Shown piece by piece: positions 44,149-53,777 of a stretch of 64,000 bases of DNA. Location: positions 1 to 64,000 of the forward strand of contig NZ_JBFHFC010000007.1 of assembly GCF_041583835.1 (NCBI RefSeq). The letters are read 5' to 3'. Position numbers and translations under genes: made by a program. This stretch comes from Thiomicrorhabdus sp041583835 (GTDB taxonomy: Bacteria; Pseudomonadota; Gammaproteobacteria; Thiomicrospirales; Thiomicrospiraceae). The notes beneath the pieces are model-generated. The model saw only the letters and a list, made by a program, of their open reading frames with translations. It did not search any database and was not told the origin of the DNA. Numbering within the stretch: the stretch's first letter is position 1; every line of letters begins with the position of its first letter.

Positions 44149-44188
44149 AAAACCGCCCTCAGGTTTACCTCGGGCGGTTTTTTTTTGC
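44149..44188 (+). terminator. Terminator of the small cytochrome c gene
   Basis: AAAACCGCCC (44149-44158) pairs with GGGCGGTTTT (44172-44181), AGG/CCT inner stem, then T run of eight. Strong. Confidence 0.88.
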
Positions 44189-44286
44189 CCTAAACAACGT
44201 CTATTAAGTCGACATAACTTGACCCCAAGGTCATCTTGGCTTTTAATGATGTGCGATTTACTTAAACAAATTACGGGAACAGAATT

Positions 44287-44586
44287 ATGAAGAAATTACT
44301 CGTTGCAACTCTAACGACAGGATTACTATTCACAGCTTCTGCTCAGGCTGCGGATGCACCTGCTAAAGCCAATACCTGCGTTGGCTGCCACGGAGCCAAT
44401 GGTAACAGCGTTGTTCCAAACTTTCCTAAATTGGCAGGACAGCACGCAAACTATCTTGAGAAGCAGTTGAAAGACTTCCGTGACGGTTTCCGTAAAGACG
44501 CGACCATGGCGACTTTTGCTAAAGGACTAACCGATCAAGAGATTAAAGACTTGGCAGCTTACTACGAAGCACAAAAAGCTCAATAA
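44287..44586 (+). CDS. Second small periplasmic cytochrome c (c553/c4-like)
   Basis: 99 residues. Signal peptide MKKLLVATLTTGLLFTASAQ, heme site CVGCH (31-35) in a block ANGNSVVPNFPKLAGQHANY typical of c4 domains, and Met ligand near KDATMATFAKG. Terminator of the previous gene precedes it, so it has its own promoter. A dyad TGACC-CCAA-GGTCA lies 54 bases upstream of the start. Confidence 0.92.
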   Translation: MKKLLVATLTTGLLFTASAQAADAPAKANTCVGCHGANGNSVVPNFPKLAGQHANYLEKQLKDFRDGFRKDATMATFAKGLTDQEIKDLAAYYEAQKAQ

Positions 44587-44650
44587 TCTCATCCGGAGAT
44601 CAATACGGCGGCTGAAGATAGATTCACCGACTTATTGATCATCAGATATA

Positions 44651-44680
44651 AAAAAGGCACTCAAATGAGTGCCTTTTATA
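44651..44680. terminator. Bidirectional terminator
   Basis: AAAAGGCACTC/GAGTGCCTTTT perfect eleven-base stem with AAAT loop, between the cytochrome gene and the convergent oxidoreductase gene. Confidence 0.85.
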
Positions 44681-44698
44681 TTACCGAACGCAATCTTC

Positions 44699-47600
44699 TT
44701 ACAGCAGTACTTTCTCGATACCACCCGCTTCGAGCTTTTTCAAGAATTCCTTGTTCCAACTTTCGCCGTAACGATTCTTCATTAACTCGACCACGATGTA
44801 GTCGGTATCCATACCGGTATTATCCGAATAACGTCCCAAACCTTGCTGACAAGCCGGACACGAAGTCAAAACCTTAACACTGCCGTCATTGATCTTGTCT
44901 TTACCGGTTAAATCAATCAGACCCTGCTTAAGCTCCGCCTCTTTTCTGAAACGCAACTGTGTCGCAATATCAGGACGTGCCGTCGCCAAAGTTCCCGCTT
45001 CACTACAACAACGGTCACTGAATTTAACCTCGGACTGCAACAGATCTTTTGCGACTTGTGTTCCATCCATCAGCTTCATCGGATCGTGACACGGAGCATG
45101 ATACAAATACTGCTTACCGGTCGCATTCTCAAGCCCCATACCCTTTTCGGTCAAGAACTCGTGAATATCCATCAAACGGCAACCAGGGAAGATACGTTCG
45201 AATTCATACTTGGTCAGCTGGTCGTAACAGGTTCCGCAAGAAACGATGACCGTTTTAATGTCCATATAGTTCAACGTGTTTGCAACACGATGGAACAGGG
45301 CCCGGTTTTCGGTCGTGATTTGCGAACTTTTATCCGCCAATCCGGCCGCCGCCTGCGGATAACCACAGCACAGATACCCCGGAGGCAACACGGTTTGTAC
45401 ACCGGCATCGTATAACGACGAAATCGTTGCCAGACCGATGTCGCTGAACAGTCGTTCCGATCCGCAACCTGGGAAATAGAATACCGCTTCCGAATCTTCC
45501 GTGGTCTTCGCCGGATCACGTACGATCGGAATCTGAGTGGCATCTTCCACACCCAACACATTACGGTAGCTGCTCTTATTCGGACCGGTATGCAACGGCT
45601 TGCGAACAAAATTAACCACATGCTGCTGAACCGATGCCGGGTTGGTCGAACTTGCCGGCAAGGTTTTCTTACGATCCACCAGACCTGTCCACTTTGCCAG
45701 CTTGTGCCCCAAAGTAATGAAGTTCGATCCCCAACCGATCATGCTCTTACGTAACACCTTAATGGTCAGCGGGTTCTTGGTATTCAAGAATAACAGAGCC
45801 GCCTTCACCATCAAGCTGCTCTTCTTCTGCCCCATGTTGGTCAGAATGGTACGCATACGAATCGATACGTCACCGAAGTCGATATCGACCGGACATGGCG
45901 TCGCACACTTATGGCAAGTGGTACAGTGATCGGCCACGTCGTTCATCGCATCGAAATGATGCAGAGAAATACCGCGTCGTGTCTGTTCTTCATACAAGAA
46001 AGCCTCAATCACCTGACCGGTCGCCAGAATCTTGTTACGCGGCGAATACAATAAGTTTGCACGCGGGATATGCGTTTGACACACCGGCTTACACTTACCG
46101 CAACGTAGACAATCCTTGATATCCTTGTTAAGTTCGTCCAGTTCAGTTGCTTCTAGAATCAATGCTTCCTGCTGAACCAACTGCAACGATGGCGTATAAG
46201 CTTTTTCCAGACCGGAGCCCGGCATAAGCTTACCTTTATTGAAACGCCCTTCCGGATCGACCTTGTTCTTATATTTGACAAAGGCATCGATCTTATCTTC
46301 TTCAAGGTACTGGAACTTGGTCAAACCGATTCCGTGCTCACCGGAAATAACGCCGCCCAAACGATGAGCGATATCCATAATGCGATCCACTACCTTATCC
46401 GCGCGATGAATCATGGTGTAGTTGTCGGAGTGCACCGGAATGTTCGTGTGGATGTTTCCGTCACCGGCATGCATATGCAACGCAACAAACAAACGCGCAT
46501 TTCTCAGTTCAAAATGTAGCTGCTTGATCTTTTTCAACAAAGGTTCAAAATCGTGCCCCATAAAGGTCTCTTTCAAGAATGAAAGAATCTCTTTACGGTA
46601 AGAGACCACCAAATCACGTCTCAACATCAGATTAATGATTTTATCGCCTTCGCGGATTTTCTCGGCAACCCCTTCTGGGTACAGATTTAAATGTTCGGCT
46701 GCCGGCGCATCCAAATGTGCGAGAATCGAAGACCAACGCTGACGAACCTGACTAAGGTGCGATTTACTTTCGTCGACCTTGCCTTTGAAATACGTCGCAG
46801 GCCCTTTGCTGTCCTCAAAGTCGTCCGCTTGATTGAACTCTTTAATCGGTTCGGAAAAGTATTCGCTTAACGAATCGATGATTTCAAGTTTATTCTGAAT
46901 CGACAATTCGATATTGATACGTTCGATTTCGTTGTTGTAATCGTTCAAACGCTCCAACGGAATCACCACGTCTTCATTGATTTTGAAGGCATTGGTGTGC
47001 GCCGAGATTGCTGCGGTACGGGAACGATCCGACCAGAAACGCTTACGCGCCTCTTCACTGACCGCAATAAACCCTTCCGCATCACGTTTGTTGGCCAATT
47101 CAACGATTTCCGTACAAGTATTGGCTACTTCAAAACCGTTTTCACCACAAACGTCGGCCAGAAGAATCATCTTCGGAAGACCTTTACGATTGGCTTTGGT
47201 GTTGTATTTAACCGCTTTGATATAGCGCTCGTCCAGATGTTCCAATCCGGCCAACAAGATACCTTGCTGTTTCTTGCTTTCGATAAATTCGGTAATTTCG
47301 ACAATCGCCGGAACCGCCAAACTCAAATCGGTACCGAAAAACTCCAGACACACCGTACGCGTATGACTCGGCATGCGATGAACGACAAAACGAGCCGACG
47401 TGATGATGCCGTCACACCCCTCTTTCTGTACACCCGGTAAACCGCTCAGGAATTTATCGGTAACGTCTTTACCTAAACCGGCTTTACGGAATGCAGAACC
47501 CGGCATTTCAAGACGTACCGGCGCATCGATTTCGGTTTTCCCGTCGATCTCGTAGCGCTGCATTTCAAAGACAACGGTTTTCTGATCCTGCAATTTACCG

Positions 47601-48559
47601 AGGTTATGATTGATACGACGGATTTCCAACCAAGTTGCATCCGGCATAACCATTTTCCAAGAAGCAAGGTTGTCTAAAGTCGTTCCCCAAAGCACCGCTT
47701 TTTTACCGCCGGCGTTCATCGCGATGTTACCGCCGATGCAGGAAGCATCCTGTGACGTCGGGTCAACCGCAAAGACATAACCGAAACGCTCGGCCTGTTC
47801 CGATACGCGGCGAGTCACCACACCGGCACCGGTCTGAATAGTCGCGACTTTACCGATACCCGGCAACTCGACTTTTTCAACCATGCCAAGGTATTCCAGT
47901 TTTTCGGTATTAATAACGACCGAATCCTGATGCAATGGAATAGCACCGCCTGTATAACCGGTTCCGCCGCCACGCGGGATCATCGTTAAACCAAGATCGA
48001 TACAAGCTTGAACCACATAAGCGACTTCTTCTTCGGTATCGGGAGAGACAACCACTAAAGGCAACTCTACGCGCCAATCCGTCGCATCGGTAGCATGAGA
48101 AACTCGTGCCAAACCACCAAAGTCGATGTTATCGTTACGGGTAAACTTGGATAATTTCCGGCGAACCCGCGCTCTTAATTCAATCTGTCTAGGGAACCAA
48201 TCGGCGAATTCTTTTACGGCATTTCGCACGGAATGCAATAAGTCTTCGGCCAAATCATTACCGTTTAAACGCTGTTCAACCTGTTTTAAACGATGATTCA
48301 ACGCGTTGATCAAGGCATCGCGACGCTTCGGATTCTCGATCAAGTCGTCTTGAATATACGGGTTACGAGTCACGACCCACATATCCCCCAAAACCTCAAA
48401 CAACATTCTGGCTGAACGCCCAGTATTGCGGGAATCACGCAATGATTCGATCGTTTTCCAACCTGATTCACCCAAAAACCTTAACACGATCTCTTTATCG
48501 GAGAACGAAGTGTAGTTGTAGGGAATTTCACGAATACGTTTAGCCGGATTTGGACTCAT
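44699..48559 (-). CDS. Giant FAD/Fe-S oxidoreductase (GlcD-GlcF-like fusion, DUF3683 type)
   Basis: 1286 residues. An N-terminal extension (about 1-150, DUF3683-like) precedes an FAD-binding PCMH domain (LVVVSPDTEEEVAYVVQACI, MIPRGGGTGYTGGAIPLHQD) and FAD-oxidase C-terminal domain. Then come two 4Fe-4S clusters, CLRCGKCKPVC (about 812-822) and CTTCHKCATPC (about 873-883), and two cysteine-rich CCG domains (YLCCGYPQAAAG, CCSEAGTLATARP). This fuses the D-lactate/glycolate oxidase flavoprotein and Fe-S parts in one chain. It probably oxidises a 2-hydroxy acid and passes electrons to quinone. Substrate not known. Confidence 0.92.
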   Translation of the reverse strand: MSPNPAKRIREIPYNYTSFSDKEIVLRFLGESGWKTIESLRDSRNTGRSARMLFEVLGDMWVVTRNPYIQDDLIENPKRRDALINALNHRLKQVEQRLNGNDLAEDLLHSVRNAVKEFADWFPRQIELRARVRRKLSKFTRNDNIDFGGLARVSHATDATDWRVELPLVVVSPDTEEEVAYVVQACIDLGLTMIPRGGGTGYTGGAIPLHQDSVVINTEKLEYLGMVEKVELPGIGKVATIQTGAGVVTRRVSEQAERFGYVFAVDPTSQDASCIGGNIAMNAGGKKAVLWGTTLDNLASWKMVMPDATWLEIRRINHNLGKLQDQKTVVFEMQRYEIDGKTEIDAPVRLEMPGSAFRKAGLGKDVTDKFLSGLPGVQKEGCDGIITSARFVVHRMPSHTRTVCLEFFGTDLSLAVPAIVEITEFIESKKQQGILLAGLEHLDERYIKAVKYNTKANRKGLPKMILLADVCGENGFEVANTCTEIVELANKRDAEGFIAVSEEARKRFWSDRSRTAAISAHTNAFKINEDVVIPLERLNDYNNEIERINIELSIQNKLEIIDSLSEYFSEPIKEFNQADDFEDSKGPATYFKGKVDESKSHLSQVRQRWSSILAHLDAPAAEHLNLYPEGVAEKIREGDKIINLMLRRDLVVSYRKEILSFLKETFMGHDFEPLLKKIKQLHFELRNARLFVALHMHAGDGNIHTNIPVHSDNYTMIHRADKVVDRIMDIAHRLGGVISGEHGIGLTKFQYLEEDKIDAFVKYKNKVDPEGRFNKGKLMPGSGLEKAYTPSLQLVQQEALILEATELDELNKDIKDCLRCGKCKPVCQTHIPRANLLYSPRNKILATGQVIEAFLYEEQTRRGISLHHFDAMNDVADHCTTCHKCATPCPVDIDFGDVSIRMRTILTNMGQKKSSLMVKAALLFLNTKNPLTIKVLRKSMIGWGSNFITLGHKLAKWTGLVDRKKTLPASSTNPASVQQHVVNFVRKPLHTGPNKSSYRNVLGVEDATQIPIVRDPAKTTEDSEAVFYFPGCGSERLFSDIGLATISSLYDAGVQTVLPPGYLCCGYPQAAAGLADKSSQITTENRALFHRVANTLNYMDIKTVIVSCGTCYDQLTKYEFERIFPGCRLMDIHEFLTEKGMGLENATGKQYLYHAPCHDPMKLMDGTQVAKDLLQSEVKFSDRCCSEAGTLATARPDIATQLRFRKEAELKQGLIDLTGKDKINDGSVKVLTSCPACQQGLGRYSDNTGMDTDYIVVELMKNRYGESWNKEFLKKLEAGGIEKVLL

Positions 48560-48637
48560 AATGCTGTCTAAACTCTTAGTAATATCAGAATGATGCTAAT
48601 TTAAATAGGTATCTTGTCGGTTCGATTAAAGAGCCGA

Positions 48638-50062
48638 CTAAGTTCTGCGTTTTTGAGTACGCTTTTTCTTTTTCTTAGCGGCGATTGGCTCGCCGTCCTT
48701 ACGTTTAATACGTTCGGATAATTTGTTCTTACGTCCTTCAAAAGGATTGCTGGTCACCTTGTACTCAACCGTTACCGGCGTACCAATCCACTTAAAGGCT
48801 TTACGAAATACATTAGTCAAATATTTGGTATAAGCTTGCGGCAACTTATCCACCTGAGTGCCGTGCACAATCACGCGCGGCGGATTCAAGCCACCCAAGT
48901 GCGCATAACGCAGCTTCACGCGACGCCCTGCAATCAACGGAGGTTGATGCTCTAATACGGCCTGCTCCAATACACGGTTCAAATCGGAAGTTGAAACGCG
49001 CTTCATCGCCGCCATATAAACACTTTTAACGGTCTTGAACAGATCTCCAACACCGGTACCGTGCAACGCCGAAATCAGGTGCTGCTTTGCATAGTCTGCA
49101 AACTGCAAACGGTAACTCAATTCATGGCGAACTTTCTGGCGTTGATCGCCATCCAGGTTATCCCACTTATTCACGGCTAAAACCAGACCGCGCCCGGACT
49201 CGATTGCCAGACCAAGCAAAGTCAAATCCTGGTCGGTCAGCCCTTCCGAACCGTCGATCACCAAGATAACCACGTGAGAATCTTCCATGGCTTCGATCGC
49301 TTTGACGATACTGAACTTCTCGACTTTTTCGGAAATGTTTTTACGGCGACGAACTCCGGCGGTATCGATCAAGGTATATTCTTGACCATCACGTTCGAAC
49401 GGTACATAAATACTGTCTCGAGTGGTGCCCGGCATATCGAATGCGACCACTCGTTGTTCACCGATCATACGGTTGATCAACGTCGACTTCCCTACGTTAG
49501 GACGGCCGATGACGGCTACTCGGATTCCCGGATGATCGTCCAAATCCTGACCGGATTCATCTTCTTTTTGAGGAATCTGATCAAGCACGTGATTCACACA
49601 ATTCGCGACATTATCACCGTGAGCGGAAGAGACCGGCATCGGTTCACCTAACCCCAACTGGAAGAAATCGGCCTTGATTAATTCATAATCACAACCTTCG
49701 GATTTGTTGACCAAAACTTGCACTGCTTTATCGAACTGGCGTACATATTGGGCAATCACTTCATCGCCGTGCGTCAACCCCTGACGACCGTCAACTAAAA
49801 ACAATACGGCATCGGCCTCTTCCAAGGCGGCCTGCACTTGGCTGGCCATCAACGGATCCACACCGTCCGTCTCACCACTTAAACCACCGGTATCGACCAC
49901 GATATAAGGCGAGTGGCCGACTCGACCCGTACCGTACTGACGGTCACGAGTTAACCCGGGATAATCCGCCACAATCGCATCACGCGAACGGGTTAAGCGG
50001 TTAAACAGAGTAGATTTTCCTACATTAGGACGCCCCACTAGGGCGATAACAGGCTTGCTCAT
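48638..50062 (-). CDS. der: Ribosome biogenesis GTPase Der (EngA)
   Basis: 474 residues with two tandem GTPase domains: GRPNVGKSTLFNRLTRSRDA and GRPNVGKSTLINRMIGEQRV, each with DTAG-type G3 and NKxD-type G4 (NKSE in the first, NKWD in the second). A C-terminal KH-like domain and a basic tail (KKKKKRTQKRRT) follow. Acts in 50S assembly. Follows bamB by three bases. Confidence 0.97.
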   Translation of the reverse strand: MSKPVIALVGRPNVGKSTLFNRLTRSRDAIVADYPGLTRDRQYGTGRVGHSPYIVVDTGGLSGETDGVDPLMASQVQAALEEADAVLFLVDGRQGLTHGDEVIAQYVRQFDKAVQVLVNKSEGCDYELIKADFFQLGLGEPMPVSSAHGDNVANCVNHVLDQIPQKEDESGQDLDDHPGIRVAVIGRPNVGKSTLINRMIGEQRVVAFDMPGTTRDSIYVPFERDGQEYTLIDTAGVRRRKNISEKVEKFSIVKAIEAMEDSHVVILVIDGSEGLTDQDLTLLGLAIESGRGLVLAVNKWDNLDGDQRQKVRHELSYRLQFADYAKQHLISALHGTGVGDLFKTVKSVYMAAMKRVSTSDLNRVLEQAVLEHQPPLIAGRRVKLRYAHLGGLNPPRVIVHGTQVDKLPQAYTKYLTNVFRKAFKWIGTPVTVEYKVTSNPFEGRKNKLSERIKRKDGEPIAAKKKKKRTQKRRT

Positions 50063-50065
50063 TCT

Positions 50066-51286
50066 TTATTTGCCTTGCTCAGCGGCTTTAACTTCCGCTG
50101 TTTGGAATTCAATTAAATCCGATTTTGTAATTCGGTAACTATTAACGGTTCCTTTGCTGTCTAAAATATACAGCGTATCGCCGTCCAGCATCGCATGCAC
50201 GACGTTATCTTCATCACCGTAATCATTACTGTGTTTAACACGGCCGATAATCGTACCGTGCACTTTATCCAGCCAATGGATGTATCCAAAGCCGTCAATG
50301 GCCAAAATCATATCTTTATAACCGATCAAATCACTCAGGTTGCGGTATTTCAATCCGACCTGACTCCACAGCTCAGTGCCGTTGGAAATATCATAGGCAT
50401 GAACAACATCGTCTTCATCAACTACATAAATTGCCTGATCGTCCGCAATGAAATCCCGGTAACCCGAAACCTCTTGAGAATAATATAAATTTCCGCTTTC
50501 AAGACTGATTGCTGCCAATTTTCCATGGTAGCCAAGCGCAATCAATCGATCGTTTTTCAAGACCAAAGCGGACTGTACGTCAACCATACGCTCCAGGTCG
50601 GTACGCCCTCGAGGAATCGCGACTCTCGCTTCCCAAATCGTGTTACCCGATTCCGCTGATACCGCTTCAACCTTACCTGTTTCCCAGCCGATATATACAA
50701 CATTGTCGTGATATAAAACCGGCGCCGCACCGCGCAATGAAAGATTCGGAATCTGATACTCTTTAACCCAGACAACACGTCCGGTTTCCAGGCTAAGTTC
50801 ATATAACATTCCGTCTACGGTACGGGTAAAGATTTTACCGTCTGCAATCACGGCACGACTTAAAACTTCACTCGAAACCTGTGTCTGCCAAATGACCTGC
50901 CCGTCCTCTGCGGAAATGGCAACCACTTTTCCTTTTGAGGTACCGACAACTAAACGGCCTTCTGCCAGCACAGGACCGGAGATGACTTTTTCATCGATCT
51001 GACTCTGCCAGATCACTTGATCGGTCCAGCGTGATTGATTGTCTTTCTTAAAGGCGGAAACCATACCGGTTGAATCGGCAACAAACACCGCATTTAAGTT
51101 TTGTGCGATATTCAACCCTTCTTCCGAGTTACGCATAGCATTCATTTGAATTTGCCAATTTCTATCAATTTGAAGCGGCGAATCCAATGGCGTCAAAGCG
51201 GTCGGCACTCTCACTACTTTAGAAGAGGAGCACGCGGTCAATCCCAGTGCCAATATAATTAATGAAACAGTACGTAACAAATTCAC
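50066..51286 (-). CDS. bamB: Outer-membrane assembly lipoprotein BamB
   Basis: 406 residues. The signal ends in a lipobox (ALGLTACSS), followed by an eight-bladed PQQ-like propeller: repeats such as VVAISAEDGQVIWQTQVSSE, VEAVSAESGNTIWEARVA and DISNGTELWSQVG. Binds BamA and helps outer-membrane protein insertion. Between yfgM and der, as is usual. Confidence 0.95.
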   Translation of the reverse strand: MNLLRTVSLIILALGLTACSSSKVVRVPTALTPLDSPLQIDRNWQIQMNAMRNSEEGLNIAQNLNAVFVADSTGMVSAFKKDNQSRWTDQVIWQSQIDEKVISGPVLAEGRLVVGTSKGKVVAISAEDGQVIWQTQVSSEVLSRAVIADGKIFTRTVDGMLYELSLETGRVVWVKEYQIPNLSLRGAAPVLYHDNVVYIGWETGKVEAVSAESGNTIWEARVAIPRGRTDLERMVDVQSALVLKNDRLIALGYHGKLAAISLESGNLYYSQEVSGYRDFIADDQAIYVVDEDDVVHAYDISNGTELWSQVGLKYRNLSDLIGYKDMILAIDGFGYIHWLDKVHGTIIGRVKHSNDYGDEDNVVHAMLDGDTLYILDSKGTVNSYRITKSDLIEFQTAEVKAAEQGK

Positions 51287-51338
51287 TACAAGCGTCCTAT
51301 TTAAAACTCAACCAACTAACCAAATCGTGATCTACTTA

Positions 51339-51977
51339 TTAAGACAGATCATCCAATTGAATTTGCGCGATACCTTTAAGGCTCTTTGAAGCCTCTGCAT
51401 TTTCCACTACTCGTTTGAAAGCGTCGCGAGCCGCATCAATATCAGCCTGCGATAAAGCGATCAACCCCGAAGTATAGTCATAAGTTCCACGCTCGGATGG
51501 CAACAAAGCTTCTGTCTTCACCCCATCCAACATCGCCTTAGCATCAGAAAACGATTTGTTATCCGCCAACATACGAGCCAAACGGATAGTTGCGATGCGC
51601 TGCAAACTGTCATCGGAAGAATTTACACGCACCCATTCAAGTTGCTGCTTAGCTTCGTCAAACTCGCCTTTTTCAAAGTCGTACTTTGCAACCATCAATG
51701 CCGCAGCCGCAGCATAAGGACTTTCCGGTTGTTCCTGAATCAACTTTAGGGCGTCACGAGAAACTTCGCCAAACGTCCCTTGCTGTAAATTCATTTGTAA
51801 TACTTCAAAAGTTGCGGAAGCGTTGCTTGCTTCGGCCGTTTTCTTCTGATCCCAATAACGCCATCCGGAAAAAGCAACAGCAACTACCAACAAACCGCTT
51901 AATAGCGTCGTACCGTTTTTCTTCCACCAGGTTTTAATCGCTTCAACCTGTTCTTCTTCTGTTTCATAGCGGCTCAT
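51339..51977 (-). CDS. yfgM: YfgM family SecYEG-associated TPR protein
   Basis: 212 residues: a short cytoplasmic head, one membrane helix (about 21-38, GTTLLSGLLVVAVAFSGWRY), then periplasmic TPR repeats. Family members link SecYEG with periplasmic chaperones. Neighbours hisS and bamB confirm the identity. Confidence 0.93.
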   Translation of the reverse strand: MSRYETEEEQVEAIKTWWKKNGTTLLSGLLVVAVAFSGWRYWDQKKTAEASNASATFEVLQMNLQQGTFGEVSRDALKLIQEQPESPYAAAAALMVAKYDFEKGEFDEAKQQLEWVRVNSSDDSLQRIATIRLARMLADNKSFSDAKAMLDGVKTEALLPSERGTYDYTSGLIALSQADIDAARDAFKRVVENAEASKSLKGIAQIQLDDLS

Positions 51978-52025
51978 AACTTATGAATCCCTCGTTAACT
52001 GATTAGTTTCGTAAAAATATATCGA

Positions 52026-53297
52026 TTAATTAAACAACGTTTTTAAATGATCGGTCAGTTCATCCCAGCCAAGCGTAAGCTGTTCGGCTTCGTCTCGAAG
52101 CGGTTTTAGCGCAACCACTCTACTTTCGACCTCTTGATCGCCAAGGACAACCGCATAATGCGCGCCGGACTTATCCGCTTTTTTAAACTGGCTTTTGAAG
52201 CTGCCGCCGCCGCAATTCATTTGAACGTTAAGTTGCGGTAAATCATCACGAATTTTTTCGGAGATGATCAAGCCCGGTCTTTGAACATTTTCTCCGACCA
52301 ATACGACATAGATATCCGGTGTTGCATGAGCCGGCACCAACTGTTTATCCATTAACAAGGCCGTCAAACGCTCAATCCCCATCGCAAACCCAACGGCCGG
52401 GGTAGACTTTCCGCCGATCTGCTCGACCAGTCCATCGTAACGCCCACCGGCACAAACCGTTCCTTGTGCGCCTAATTCCGTCGTAACCCATTCAAATACA
52501 GTGCGGTTGTAATAGTCCAAACCACGCACCAAATTCGGATTGACGACATATTCTATGCCTAAATCATCCAAATGGGATTTTAATGTTTCAAAATGTTGTG
52601 CTGATTCTTCATCCAAGTGATCAATTAGCTTAGGAGCACCGTCGACAACCGCTTTCATATCCGGATTTTTGCTATCCAAAATACGCAAAGGATTGGATTC
52701 CAGACGGCGTAAACTGTCTTCGTCCAACTGCTCTTTATGCTCGGAAAGATAAGCAACCAACTTATCGCGATAAACTGCTCTCGCTTCTTGGCTCCCCAAA
52801 GAGTTGATCTGCAATTCCAGATTTTCCAAACCTAACTTTTCCCACAGACGGGCACTCAGCGCAATCAATTCGGCATCGATATCGGCGTCGCTTAATCCAA
52901 AAACCTCCACGCCAAACTGATGAAATTGACGGTAGCGTCCTTTCTGGGGACGTTCGTAACGAAACATCGGGCCGCTATAATATAACTTTTGAATTTGATT
53001 GTGGGTAAGACCGTTCTGAATCATCGCTCGAACGCAACCGGCGGTTCCTTCGGGACGCAGCGTTAAACTATCGCCGTTACGATCTTCAAAGGTATACATC
53101 TCTTTTTCTACGATGTCCGTGACCTCACCGATAGAGCGCGCGAAAAGTTCGGTTTTTTCAACAACCGGTAGACGAATCGACTGAAAGCCGTATTGCTGTA
53201 ATGTTTCTTGTGCTTGGGCAAGCAAATAATCGAATGCCTCTACTTCTGAACCATAAAGGTCATTCATGCCACGAATGGCCGAAATCTGTTTTCCCAT
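52026..53297 (-). CDS. hisS: Histidine-tRNA ligase
   Basis: 423 residues. Class II motif 2 in PMFRYERPQKGRYRQFHQFG, the His-specific LVRGLDYYNRTVFEW and CAGGRYDGL, motif 3 AVGFAMGIERLTALL, and a C-terminal anticodon-binding domain with YVVLVGENVQ. Normal length and position between rodZ and yfgM. Confidence 0.97.
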   Translation of the reverse strand: MGKQISAIRGMNDLYGSEVEAFDYLLAQAQETLQQYGFQSIRLPVVEKTELFARSIGEVTDIVEKEMYTFEDRNGDSLTLRPEGTAGCVRAMIQNGLTHNQIQKLYYSGPMFRYERPQKGRYRQFHQFGVEVFGLSDADIDAELIALSARLWEKLGLENLELQINSLGSQEARAVYRDKLVAYLSEHKEQLDEDSLRRLESNPLRILDSKNPDMKAVVDGAPKLIDHLDEESAQHFETLKSHLDDLGIEYVVNPNLVRGLDYYNRTVFEWVTTELGAQGTVCAGGRYDGLVEQIGGKSTPAVGFAMGIERLTALLMDKQLVPAHATPDIYVVLVGENVQRPGLIISEKIRDDLPQLNVQMNCGGGSFKSQFKKADKSGAHYAVVLGDQEVESRVVALKPLRDEAEQLTLGWDELTDHLKTLFN

Positions 53298-53373
53298 AAA
53301 ATATTTAAACTCTTTTTAATACTTTTTATTTTAAAAACTAATCAGGATTTTGCCGCTAATAAATCCGACCGCT

Positions 53374-53766
53374 CTATTGCATAGCAGCCCAAATAAATAC
53401 GCCCAATACAACCAACAACAAAACCAACAATACAAAACGAACTAAACCGCCTCGAATCAACGGCTTAGTTGTCGGATACTGATAACGTTGCATCGATTTC
53501 AAGTTACTGACGACGTCATCCGCATCCGGAAAATAAGGTTCGTATACCTCTTCATCAATACCGAGAAAATGTGCGTAATTTCGTACGTAACCACGCTCAA
53601 AGGGTGTCATCTCGGATAAATTCAGTTCGGTCTGTTCGAATTGTTCCAACTGAGACTCCGGTAAATTAAGACGCTTAGAAGCCTCTTCAAGTGTGAGTTT
53701 TTTTTCTTTTCTAACTTTAAGAAGCAATTCATTTAATGCTAATTCCACACTTTCTTGCTCTACCAT
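53374..53766 (-). CDS. rodZ: Short RodZ-like helix-turn-helix membrane protein
   Basis: 130 residues from ATG 53766 (MVEQESVELALNELLLKVRK), five bases after GGGAG. An N-terminal HTH_25 domain of RodZ (KLTLEEASKRLNLPESQLEQ, GYVRNYAHFLGIDEEVY) and a membrane helix at about 108-128. The protein ends immediately after that helix (VFIWAAMQ), so the periplasmic domain of standard RodZ (about 330 residues) is absent. Probably binds MreB on the cytoplasmic face. The ispG gene found beside rodZ in E. coli is absent here. Confidence 0.82.
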   Translation of the reverse strand: MVEQESVELALNELLLKVRKEKKLTLEEASKRLNLPESQLEQFEQTELNLSEMTPFERGYVRNYAHFLGIDEEVYEPYFPDADDVVSNLKSMQRYQYPTTKPLIRGGLVRFVLLVLLLVVLGVFIWAAMQ

Positions 53767-53777
53767 CTCAACTCCCT

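Noticed and set aside
44635..44877. 80-codon plus-strand frame
   Set aside because: Crosses the bidirectional terminator and is antisense to the oxidoreductase C-terminus.
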